A stretch of 7,117 bases of DNA from an uncultured Ruminococcus sp. (lineage in GTDB: Bacteria; Bacillota_A; Clostridia; Oscillospirales; Ruminococcaceae): contig CAMYYQ010000052.1 of assembly GCA_947303535.1 (NCBI GenBank), positions 1 through 7,117 on the forward strand, written 5' to 3'. How positions within the stretch are numbered: position 1 is the stretch's first letter; the number at the start of each line of letters is the position of its first letter. The position numbers were made by a program, and so were the translations under genes. Positions 1 through 5,049 of the stretch are shown piece by piece. The notes under the pieces are model-generated. The model was not told where the DNA came from. It was given only the letters and a program-made list of their open reading frames with translations, and ran no database searches.

Positions 1-333
1 ATGCTCATGCTGGCCATCATACTCTGGGTATCGGCTATCGCCAGCGCATTCGTGGACAATATCCCCTTCGCCGCTACAATGGTGCCTATCATACAGAGCC
101 TTGCAGAGACCTCGGGAGTTTCCATTTCAACTCTTGCATGGGGCCTTGCAATGGGTACGGATATCGGCGGAAGCGCTACTCCCATCGGAGCCTCCGCAAA
201 CGTTGTGGGCACATCGGTTGCCCAGAAGAACGGCTATCCCATCGGCTGGGGCAGATACTGCAAAAAGCTTGCTCCCGCCACCGTTATCGTACTTACTATA
301 TCCACCATATATCTTTTCGTTCGCTATCTCTGA
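1..333 (+). CDS. C-terminal part of an ArsB/NhaD/SLC13-type ion transporter (5' end outside window)
   Basis: The frame is open from the first base, so the ATG at position 1 is probably an internal Met and the true start lies upstream. The 110 visible residues hold a hydrophobic helix running into AFVDNIPFAATMVP (about residues 17-30). A Gly/Ser-rich segment follows, GGSATPIGASANVVG (about 56-70), and a last membrane helix (about 92-110) ends at the stop. The VDNIP helix end followed by a GG..T.IGASANVV re-entrant loop is characteristic of the ion-transporter superfamily that includes ArsB, NhaD and SLC13 permeases. These are inner-membrane carriers for anions such as arsenite, citrate or dicarboxylates, or for Na+/H+ exchange. 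The substrate cannot be told from this fragment. A GC-rich hairpin follows 12 bases after the stop, so it looks like the last gene of its unit. Family assignment is firm; substrate is open. Confidence 0.8.
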   Translation: MLMLAIILWVSAIASAFVDNIPFAATMVPIIQSLAETSGVSISTLAWGLAMGTDIGGSATPIGASANVVGTSVAQKNGYPIGWGRYCKKLAPATVIVLTISTIYLFVRYL

Positions 334-345
334 TATACAAAGCTG

Positions 346-368
346 TTCCCCCGCCTGCGGCGGGGGAA
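346..368 (+). terminator. GC-rich hairpin after the transporter gene
   Basis: A perfect 10-bp stem (TTCCCCCGCC at 346-355 with GGCGGGGGAA at 359-368) closes on a 3-base loop, TGC. It lies just after the transporter stop and before the promoter of the next gene, the place for a terminator. It is followed by ATATACATAAAA rather than a run of T, so it is not a classical intrinsic terminator. It may act as a weak terminator, or as a 3' end stabiliser or pause site. Confidence 0.55.
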
Positions 369-382
369 ATATACATAAAACA

Positions 383-411
383 TTGATTTTCAAGTCAGAA
401 TGTGATACAAT
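383..411 (+). promoter_or_regulatory. Sigma-A-type promoter for the cytidylate-kinase-like gene
   Basis: TTGATT (383-388) and TACAAT (406-411) are separated by 17 bases, with TG one base before the -10 (an extended -10). A start of transcription near 418 would give a leader of about 30 bases. The gene's AAAGGAGG ribosome site is at 433-440, 7 bases before the ATG. The promoter lies directly after the upstream hairpin, which supports independent transcription of this gene. Confidence 0.65.
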
Positions 412-447
412 GTATTTCAGACATATATTGTAAAAGGAGGATCACTT

Positions 448-1044
448 ATGCCACAGGTTATTATTTCCGTAGGCCGTGAATTCGGAAGCGGCGGCAAGGC
501 CATCGCAGAGCAGCTGGCCAAGCGCTTCAATATTCCCCTGTACGACCGTCACCTCATCACGGAGATCGCAGACAAGACGGGTCTGACTCCCGAGGAAATA
601 GAAAAATACAACGAAAAGCCCAAGAATCACCTGCTCTCACGCAGAGTCAACGGCTACAGCAATTCCATAGAGGACAACATCGCAGAGATGCAGTTCAAAT
701 TCCTGAGAGAAAAGGCCGAAAGCGGAGAATCCTTCGTAGTGGTAGGCCGCTGCTCCGAGACCAAGCTCCGCGATTTCAAGTGCCTTGTTTCCCTGTTCGT
801 ACTGGGAGACATGGACGAGAAGATCAAGCGCGTAATGAACGTGTATGAGCTCTCAGAGGACAAGGCAAAGGCTTTCATCGACAAGAAGGACCGCAAGAGA
901 AAGCGTTACCACAACTATCACTGTGACGGTCACTGGGGCGATTCAAGACTCTATGACCTCAGCATCAACAGCTCACGTCTCGGCATCGACAGAACTGTTG
1001 ACCTGCTTGAAGAATATATCAGATCAAGAATGACTGAGGACTGA
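448..1044 (+). CDS. Cytidylate-kinase-like family protein (P-loop nucleotide kinase fold)
   Basis: A 198-residue soluble protein, the usual length for the cytidylate kinase-like family (Pfam Cytidylate_kin2). It opens with a beta strand and the family's glycine-rich phosphate loop, SVGREFGSGGKAIA (residues 7-20), then YDRHLI (32-37). Further along are FVVVGRCSE (about 96-104), a DKKDRKRKRYHNYH lid-like basic stretch and WGDSRLYDLSINSS (about 163-176). All are recognisable family blocks. True cytidylate kinases phosphorylate CMP and dCMP with ATP. For this subfamily the substrate has not, to my knowledge, been established, and it normally coexists with a canonical cmk, so no symbol is given. 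The start is fixed by a strong AAAGGAGG at 433-440. It has its own promoter upstream and an intrinsic terminator 27 bases after the stop, so it appears monocistronic. Many codons end in C, hinting at good expression. Confidence 0.85.
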   Translation: MPQVIISVGREFGSGGKAIAEQLAKRFNIPLYDRHLITEIADKTGLTPEEIEKYNEKPKNHLLSRRVNGYSNSIEDNIAEMQFKFLREKAESGESFVVVGRCSETKLRDFKCLVSLFVLGDMDEKIKRVMNVYELSEDKAKAFIDKKDRKRKRYHNYHCDGHWGDSRLYDLSINSSRLGIDRTVDLLEEYIRSRMTED

Positions 1045-1071
1045 TTAGCCTTTCGCCTTTAGCCGTTAGCG

Positions 1072-1096
1072 AGGACGCCCTATGGGCGTCCTTTTT
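1072..1096 (+). terminator. Intrinsic terminator of the cytidylate-kinase-like gene
   Basis: A perfect 9-bp stem (AGGACGCCC at 1072-1080 with GGGCGTCCT at 1084-1092) has loop TAT and is followed by TTTTATT. Position, stem and U-rich tail all fit a rho-independent terminator. Its arms share the GGACGCC/GGCGTCC core with the repeat cluster immediately downstream. Confidence 0.85.
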
Positions 1097-1114
1097 ATTG
1101 CATGAATGTATTTC

Positions 1115-1140
1115 TGTAGGGGCTGGCGTCCTCGACAGCC
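1115..1140 (+). repeat. TGTAGG hairpin repeat, copy 1
   Basis: TGTAGGGGCTGGCG starts the copy. GGCTG (1121-1125) pairs with CAGCC (1136-1140) over a 10-base loop. This is the least regular of the forward copies; its loop carries GGCGTCCTC (1125-1133), which can pair elsewhere in the cluster. Confidence 0.5.
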
Positions 1141-1164
1141 AGATCGTATCAACGGAATATACGG

Positions 1165-1191
1165 GGCGTCGGAGGACGCCGCTCTCGGCGT
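1165..1191. repeat. Two overlapping small hairpins inside the repeat cluster
   Basis: GGCGTC (1165-1170) pairs with GACGCC (1175-1180) over loop GGAG. ACGCCG (1176-1181) pairs with CGGCGT (1186-1191) over loop CTCT. The two stems share bases 1176-1180, so only one can form at a time. A third option, GAGGACGCC (1172-1180) with GGCGTCCTC (1125-1133), is a perfect 9-bp long-range pairing. CGGAA (1153-1157) and TTCCG (1191-1195) could close the whole block. Confidence 0.45.
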
Positions 1192-1203
1192 TCCGCAAAA
1201 AAA

Positions 1204-1228
1204 TGTAGGGGCGAGTTCCGCTCGCCCG
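1204..1228 (+). repeat. TGTAGG hairpin repeat, copy 2
   Basis: TGTAGGGGCGAG starts the copy. GGGCGAG (1209-1215) pairs perfectly with CTCGCCC (1221-1227) over loop TTCCG. This is the best-formed hairpin of the three copies. It follows a run of seven A (1197-1203). Confidence 0.6.
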
Positions 1229-1251
1229 AATAAAATACCGATAAAAACCTA

Positions 1252-1276
1252 CGGGCGCTCGGAAAGCCCTCCTACA
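1252..1276 (-). repeat. TGTAGG hairpin repeat, copy 3, inverted
   Basis: Read on the minus strand it begins TGTAGGAGGGCTTTCCGAG and ends in CGCCCG. It shares the TGTAGG head, the GGGC arm, a TTCCG loop-like core and the GCCCG end with copy 2, but in opposite orientation. Its internal stem is poor (GGGC with GCCC only), as if decayed. Confidence 0.5.
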
Positions 1277-1300
1277 ATTCAAGCGGATCATTAATTACGC

Positions 1301-1329
1301 AAAAAAGCTGCACATTAAGTGCAGCTTTT
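1301..1329. terminator. Intrinsic terminator of the mannanase gene (symmetrical)
   Basis: An 11-bp stem (AAAAGCTGCAC at 1303-1313 with GTGCAGCTTTT at 1319-1329) closes on loop ATTAA. Read on the minus strand it starts 4 bases after the mannanase stop and ends in a run of T (complement of A1301-1306), a textbook terminator. On the plus strand it also ends in TTTT, so it can stop read-through from the repeat side. Confidence 0.88.
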
Positions 1330-1333
1330 CGTT

Positions 1334-3580
1334 TTATTTTGCAGTTGGATCAAGTGTATCTATCTTGTTAAGGAGATACTCCTGTATTCTCAGTGCATCG
1401 TTTGATGTAATACCTTCGCTTGACTTATCAACATCTGCAAGGTATGCACCTTTTCCAATAAGATGATTCTTATCAGTACCCTCAAGTCCGTACTTGTTCG
1501 GATTTGCAAGAGACTGCATTATGAGCACAACGTCGCTCATATCGACTTCGCCGTCATAGTTTGCATCGCCCCATAACGGATCATTATCGCCGCCCATGAG
1601 GTACTCTACTTCACATTTTTCAATAGTGTAAGGCTGATCGACAGCCTTTTCAGTAGCTGAATTCCATACATTTGACCACCATACCTGTACCTCGCAGGTC
1701 TTGAAGCTGTCAGGCATATCACTGATATCAACAGTTAACTTGACCTTTCCTTCTTCGTTGAGCGTACACTTCCACTCGACGTTCTTCCAATCGTCAGCAG
1801 TTGTACCGTAGCCTATTGCACCGCCTATAGATGCGTTCGGTGCGCCTGAAAGCTCTATATTCATACACTTTCCTAAACCATTTTCCGGTCTTTCGGGGAT
1901 AGTTACGGTCTTCTTCTGAATAGAGAACTTGTATGGAGCAGTTGTTGTCGTAGTGGTCACGCTGGGATCAGCAGTTGTGGTGGTAGTAGTTGTGATCTTG
2001 GAAGGATCGGGAGGAGTGATGCCTTCCTTCTTGTAGAGATCCTTTGGAAGCTCATCAAGAGTTATACAGTAATCGCTCTGATACATTGCGATAGTGTCTT
2101 CCTTTGTGTTGAATACTGGGTTTGTAAGGAAGTTGTTGTTATCGCTTCCGCCGTCATACCATGTGCAGAAATAGAGCCAGCCAGCCTTTTCCTCCTGAAG
2201 CTTGTCAGGTGTTGAGAAGCAGTCGTTCTCAGCCATTGCAACCATCTTTGCTCCGTCATACTTGTCTATGATACCGTAGAATGTGGAGCTAATCGGGCTG
2301 TCATCGTGTCTGAGGGATGCCTGCCAGCCGTTTTCTTCAAGGTATACAGTACAGTTGTACTTGTCATAGCCGATTATATCAACATATGCGTCGCCGGGAT
2401 ACCAGTTAGCGGAATTAGCGTAGTTATAGCTGTTCCACTCCCAGATAAGGTTATGGCAGTTCAGATCATTTGTAAGGGTATTGTATGTGTATATCCAAAG
2501 CTTTTTGTAAGCCTCAGAGCCTTCTCTGCCCCACCAGAACCATGAACCGTCCTCACCGCCGCCGCCTTCGGCTTCGTGGAGAGGTCTCCAGATAACAGGT
2601 ATGCCCTCAGCTTCAAGCTTGTTGAACTCTGCGGCAAGTGTTTTCAGTGTGGAGAGGTAATACTCGTTCTCCTTAGTGCCGGGAGTTGCAGCCTTTGAAG
2701 GCGAGAAGTCAGTATCCTTTGCTGTGTAGGTGGACAATGACCAGTCCATTTTTGTGCCGATAGTGTAGTTTGCGAAATCCTTAGGCACATTGATATGATA
2801 TGAAGCTGTTGCGATACCGCCCTTGTTCTTTACCCAGTCGATGATACGCTTTGTTGAGCCGTCATCGCTGCCGTAGAGCGGACAGCAGAAATTACCGTAG
2901 TCAAAGCCGCGGATAGCAGGATAATGTCCTGTTGTTTCCTTTAAGTACTCGAACTCAGTCTCAAGTCCGTGAGGTCCGCCGCTGTATATCTCCTTCTGAC
3001 CTGAGAGTATGTTCTTGCCGTATACCTCTGATAGATAAGCCATAAGGCTCTGTGTCTCAACTGTTGCCAGCTGATCGCATGGAGTCGTCTGCTTTGCCTC
3101 GATCTTTGTTGCGCCCATTGGCTCTACTTCGAGATAATCAAACTGTGACCAGCCCCATGACTTGTCGATAGTAATGGTATTCTCCCCTGCTTTGAGTACG
3201 ATTGCAGGAAGTGCTATCTCCTGATAATCTGTACCCTCGGGTATGCCAAGTGCGCCCTGTGAAGTGCCGTTGACACTTAAATTCTGCTGCTTGTCTGTGC
3301 CTATTCCGAAAGCGTGGAATATAAGCTTGTAAGGGCCTGCCTCGTCTACCTTTACTGTCATTGTGATAGTTCCGCTGTCAGTCATTTTAAGTGCAGAACC
3401 GCCGCTTGCATTTGCGTCCTTTTCAACGGTTATAGTGCCTGTGTACTTTGCGTCCTCAAACTCGAATTTAAGCGGAGCATCGGCAGCTATTACAGTAGGA
3501 GCACTGTAAACGGCACAGTTCAGCAGCAGTGCTGCTGACATGATAGCAGAGCCTGCTTTTTTCAGAATTTTAATTCCCAT
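1334..3580 (-). CDS. Secreted dockerin-bearing beta-1,4-mannanase: CBM35-GH26-linker-unassigned domain-dockerin
   Basis: This 748-residue exported enzyme should cut internal beta-1,4-mannosidic bonds in mannans. Domains in order: signal peptide (about 1-33, hydrophobic core 9-27, Ala-rich cleavage zone); CBM35-type beta-sandwich (about 36-154, ending WGWSQFDYLEVEP); GH26 catalytic domain (about 165-515); Thr-rich linker (about 523-549); a beta-rich Trp-containing domain I cannot assign (about 551-661); and a type I dockerin (about 668-742). In GH26, WRPLHE (331-336) supplies the acid/base Glu336, followed by the conserved GSWFWWG. Glu451 in MVAMAEND is the likely nucleophile. The dockerin has two calcium-loop/helix repeats starting at Asp672 and Asp716. 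AGGAGG at 3591-3596 lies 10 bases before the ATG. With its own promoter and terminator it looks monocistronic. The dockerin implies attachment to a cohesin scaffold, none of which is in view. GH26 and dockerin calls are firm; other activities of GH26 (such as xylanase) are less likely. Confidence 0.95.
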   Translation of the reverse strand: MGIKILKKAGSAIMSAALLLNCAVYSAPTVIAADAPLKFEFEDAKYTGTITVEKDANASGGSALKMTDSGTITMTVKVDEAGPYKLIFHAFGIGTDKQQNLSVNGTSQGALGIPEGTDYQEIALPAIVLKAGENTITIDKSWGWSQFDYLEVEPMGATKIEAKQTTPCDQLATVETQSLMAYLSEVYGKNILSGQKEIYSGGPHGLETEFEYLKETTGHYPAIRGFDYGNFCCPLYGSDDGSTKRIIDWVKNKGGIATASYHINVPKDFANYTIGTKMDWSLSTYTAKDTDFSPSKAATPGTKENEYYLSTLKTLAAEFNKLEAEGIPVIWRPLHEAEGGGGEDGSWFWWGREGSEAYKKLWIYTYNTLTNDLNCHNLIWEWNSYNYANSANWYPGDAYVDIIGYDKYNCTVYLEENGWQASLRHDDSPISSTFYGIIDKYDGAKMVAMAENDCFSTPDKLQEEKAGWLYFCTWYDGGSDNNNFLTNPVFNTKEDTIAMYQSDYCITLDELPKDLYKKEGITPPDPSKITTTTTTTADPSVTTTTTTAPYKFSIQKKTVTIPERPENGLGKCMNIELSGAPNASIGGAIGYGTTADDWKNVEWKCTLNEEGKVKLTVDISDMPDSFKTCEVQVWWSNVWNSATEKAVDQPYTIEKCEVEYLMGGDNDPLWGDANYDGEVDMSDVVLIMQSLANPNKYGLEGTDKNHLIGKGAYLADVDKSSEGITSNDALRIQEYLLNKIDTLDPTAK

Positions 3581-3621
3581 GTTTTTATATCCTCCTATTA
3601 AATAAAAATTTCTGTACTTTA

Positions 3622-3649
3622 ATTATACTATAATTTCAGTTAAAATCAA
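3622..3649 (-). promoter_or_regulatory. Promoter of the mannanase gene
   Basis: On the minus strand TTGATT (complement of 3644-3649) and a perfect TATAAT (complement of 3622-3627) are 16 bases apart. Transcription would start near 3615, giving a leader of about 35 bases to the ATG at 3580, with AGGAGG in between. No obvious attenuator fits in this short leader. Confidence 0.65.
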
Positions 3650-3660
3650 GAAGCAAGCTT

Positions 3661-3704
3661 AATTGTTCTCACATTGTATATAATTTTCGTATACACGCAC
3701 AATT
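3661..3704. promoter_or_regulatory. Nested inverted repeats upstream of the mannanase promoter
   Basis: TGTATA (3675-3680) and TATACA (3690-3695) form an inverted repeat with a 9-base spacer. AATTGT (3661-3666) and ACAATT (3699-3704) flank it as an outer pair. The block begins 12 bases upstream of the mannanase -35 hexamer, where an activator would bind. The sequence is A/T-rich, so short symmetries can arise by chance; the operator reading is inference. Confidence 0.3.
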
Positions 3705-3743
3705 GGGAGAAAACAAGTTTGACATATAGTGCAAAAAGCCGCT

Positions 3744-3761
3744 TAATTTAAGCTTAAATTA
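3744..3761. promoter_or_regulatory. 18-bp perfect palindrome in the divergent control region
   Basis: TAATTTAAGCTTAAATTA is identical to its own reverse complement over 18 bases. It lies between the two divergent genes, about 50 bases upstream of the plus-strand -35 and about 95 bases upstream of the minus-strand -35. AAGCTTAA from its centre recurs at 3655-3662. It could be an operator for a dimeric regulator. It has no loop, so a role as an RNA hairpin is unlikely. Confidence 0.4.
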
Positions 3762-3810
3762 CCAAAGTGTTAATAAAGTCATTTTTTCTACATATTTTTT
3801 TGCTTTTGTA

Positions 3811-3839
3811 TTGACATATTATATAAAAAGGTGTATAAT
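3811..3839 (+). promoter_or_regulatory. Consensus sigma-A promoter of the membrane protein-nth unit
   Basis: A perfect TTGACA (3811-3816) and perfect TATAAT (3834-3839) are spaced by exactly 17 bases. Runs of T at 3782-3787, 3795-3801 and 3804-3807 precede the -35, like an UP element. Transcription should start near 3846. This sits inside the longest open frame, whose GTG is at 3831, so that upstream start cannot be used from this promoter. Confidence 0.88.
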
Positions 3840-3868
3840 TTGATTAGAGTTTCGTTAACTTTGTTCAT

Positions 3869-3872
3869 GGAG
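3869..3872 (+). promoter_or_regulatory. Ribosome binding site deciding the start at 3882
   Basis: GGAG lies 9 bases before the ATG at 3882. The two earlier in-frame starts are poor: GTG at 3831 overlaps the promoter -10, and ATG at 3867 has no purine-rich site upstream. Confidence 0.6.
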
Positions 3873-3881
3873 CGTGAAAAA

Positions 3882-4238
3882 ATGACAGAATACCTTACCA
3901 ATTACATGAAATATATCCAGCAGCGCCTCGAAAGCTGTTCGAGTCTTGATGAACTGGACGAAATAATGGCTGAACACAAGGACAAAATAGCTTTCATGCA
4001 GCATGAAAGGATAGTTCACTTCCTTGTGACTATGCTTTTCGCCATTGTTCTCACCATATTCATGGCTGTTACTTTATTCAAATCCAGTATCCCCGTACTT
4101 ATTCTGGTCACTATGATACTTGTGCTCCTTGCATTCTATATCAAGCATTACTACTTCCTTGAAAATACAGTGCAGAAGATGTACAAGGTCTACGACGGGA
4201 TACTCGAAAAGCAGAAAAAGCTGAAGGAGTCTGACTGA
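3882..4238 (+). CDS. Small two-helix membrane protein of unknown function
   Basis: I do not recognise a named family. From the preferred ATG it is 118 residues. It has a charged N-terminal helical region (about 1-44, containing a SLDELDEIMAEH amphipathic segment and FMQHERIVH). Two hydrophobic helices follow (about 45-66 and 69-88) with a very short turn, KSSIP. A basic/aromatic stretch KHYYFLEN and a Lys-rich tail end the protein. Both ends are expected in the cytoplasm. The FMQHER and HYYxLENxxQ segments look like conserved blocks, and I have the impression of similar clostridial hypothetical proteins, but this is from memory. The frame can begin further upstream at 3831, but the promoter lies there. 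Its stop overlaps the nth start by one base (TGATG), so the two are co-transcribed and probably translationally coupled. No role in DNA repair is implied by the sequence itself. Confidence 0.8.
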   Translation: MTEYLTNYMKYIQQRLESCSSLDELDEIMAEHKDKIAFMQHERIVHFLVTMLFAIVLTIFMAVTLFKSSIPVLILVTMILVLLAFYIKHYYFLENTVQKMYKVYDGILEKQKKLKESD

Positions 4239-4879
4239 TGACCAAAAAGGAAATTGCCGAACTTGCTGTAAAAGAGCTCGAAAAGCTCTACCCCGATGCA
4301 GCCTGTACTCTCAACTATGATAAGCCCTATGAGCTTATGTTTGCAGCTCGTCTTGCAGCACAGTGTACCGATGCAAGGGTAAACGTGGTCACGGAGACAC
4401 TTTTCAAGAAGTATCCTACTCTTGAAGCCTTCGCAAATGCCGACCTTGCAGAGCTTGAACAGGACGTAAAGCCCTGCGGCTTTTATCATAACAAAGCAAA
4501 AAGCCTCAAGGAAATGGCTATTCAGCTCATAAACGATTTTGGCGGTGAAGTCCCCGATACTATGGAGGAGCTTCTCACCCTTTCGGGCATAGGCAGAAAG
4601 ACTGCCAATCTTATGCTGGGTGATGTTTTCGGCAAGCCTGCAATGGTCACCGATACCCACTGCATACGCATTACGGGTAGGCTTGGACTTACAAAGAACA
4701 AAGAGCCTGCAAAGGTGGAAAAAGACCTTGTAAAGCTCATTCCTCCCGATGTATCATCGGACTTCTGCCACAGAACTGTTGAATTTGGCAGAGATATCTG
4801 CAATGCGCGCAAGCCTAAATGCGATGTCTGTCCGCTGAATTACTTCTGTAAATTCTATATATCACAAACAAGTAAATAG
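4238..4879 (+). CDS. nth: Endonuclease III, DNA glycosylase/AP lyase with 4Fe-4S cluster
   Basis: The enzyme removes oxidised pyrimidines from DNA and nicks the abasic site, the first step of base-excision repair in the cytoplasm. At 213 residues it is the normal family length. The helix-hairpin-helix LSGIGRKTAN (115-124) carries the catalytic Lys121. Asp139 in VTDTHC matches the conserved catalytic Asp (Lys120 and Asp138 in the E. coli enzyme). The C-terminal iron-sulfur motif is complete: Cys188, Cys195, Cys198 and Cys204, spaced C-x6-C-x2-C-x5-C. AAGGAG at 4224-4229 sits 8 bases before the ATG, inside the end of the upstream gene, and the start overlaps that gene's stop by one base. It is therefore the second gene of a unit driven from 3811-3839. 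A structured gap follows before the next gene. Confidence 0.95.
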   Translation: MTKKEIAELAVKELEKLYPDAACTLNYDKPYELMFAARLAAQCTDARVNVVTETLFKKYPTLEAFANADLAELEQDVKPCGFYHNKAKSLKEMAIQLINDFGGEVPDTMEELLTLSGIGRKTANLMLGDVFGKPAMVTDTHCIRITGRLGLTKNKEPAKVEKDLVKLIPPDVSSDFCHRTVEFGRDICNARKPKCDVCPLNYFCKFYISQTSK

Positions 4880-5049
4880 TTGGGAGCTGAGCTCAAAAGC
4901 TGTAAGTTTTCGCCGCATATGCCACTGAAACTGTCAGCTCTTTATTCTCAGCTACACCAATTCTAAAGGACATATATCATCTTGTTCTCCCTGTACGAGA
5001 TGCCGAGTCCTGATAAAAACGACCTATATGAAAGGAGTTTTTTGATAAT
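4880..5049 (+). other. Intergenic leader between nth and the YjbQ-family gene
   Basis: This 170-base gap holds the interrupted hairpin at 4898-4939 and the AAAGGAG site at 5031-5037 for the next gene. I could not find a convincing -35/-10 pair, so the downstream genes may be read from the nth unit or from a non-consensus promoter. No known riboswitch core is visible. Confidence 0.4.
4898..4945 (+). terminator. Interrupted hairpin after nth, possible weak terminator
   Basis: AGCTG (4898-4902) pairs with CAGCT (4935-4939). After a 2x2 internal loop, AGTTTTC (4905-4911) pairs with GAAACT (4927-4932) with one T bulged, over a 15-base loop. CTTTATTCTC follows. Position and tail suggest an end of the nth transcript, but the stem is weak and interrupted, so read-through is likely. 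GAGCTGA (4884-4890) could pair with TCAGCTC (4934-4940) as an alternative. Confidence 0.35.

Larger units (their letters stand above)
1115..1276. repeat. MITE-like intergenic repeat cluster with TGTAGG ends
   Basis: This 162-base GC-rich stretch in a gene-free gap begins TGTAGGGGC (1115-1123) and ends GCCCTCCTACA (1266-1276). The end reads TGTAGGAGGGC on the other strand, so the termini form an imperfect inverted repeat. A second TGTAGGGGC start lies inside at 1204. Between the ends are several short stems. No convincing coding frame or ribosome site is present. TGTAGGGG-headed intergenic elements recur, as far as I remember, in genomes of gut Oscillospirales. Calling it a dispersed non-autonomous element rests on that memory plus the terminal symmetry. 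No target-site duplication was identified. Confidence 0.5.

Noticed and set aside
1106..1294. Small open frames on both strands across the repeat region (for example 1106-1294 plus and 1019-1291 minus)
   Set aside because: They lie over hairpin repeats and terminators, have no ribosome site and give Arg/Pro-rich peptides with no domain character.
1934..2014. Short tandem ACN-codon tract (GTGGTAGTAGT-like on the plus strand) as a satellite repeat
   Set aside because: It encodes the Thr-rich linker of the mannanase with mixed Thr codons, a normal feature of multidomain secreted enzymes.
3719..3749. A second plus-strand promoter starting with TTGACA at 3719-3724
   Set aside because: At 17-19 bases downstream the best -10 is only CTTAAT, TTAATT or TAATTT, within the palindrome. 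The perfect promoter at 3811-3839 is far better.
4190..4660. Minus-strand 156-residue open frame antisense to nth
   Set aside because: It is fully antisense to a well-supported nth gene, has no ribosome site, and its Cys-rich product resembles no family.
4880..5049. A TPP riboswitch ahead of the YjbQ gene, suggested by the family's thiamine link and the CTGAG and CCTGATA fragments
   Set aside because: The conserved CTGAGA and ACC..GAACCTGATC blocks are not present in the right order or spacing, so the fragments look like chance.
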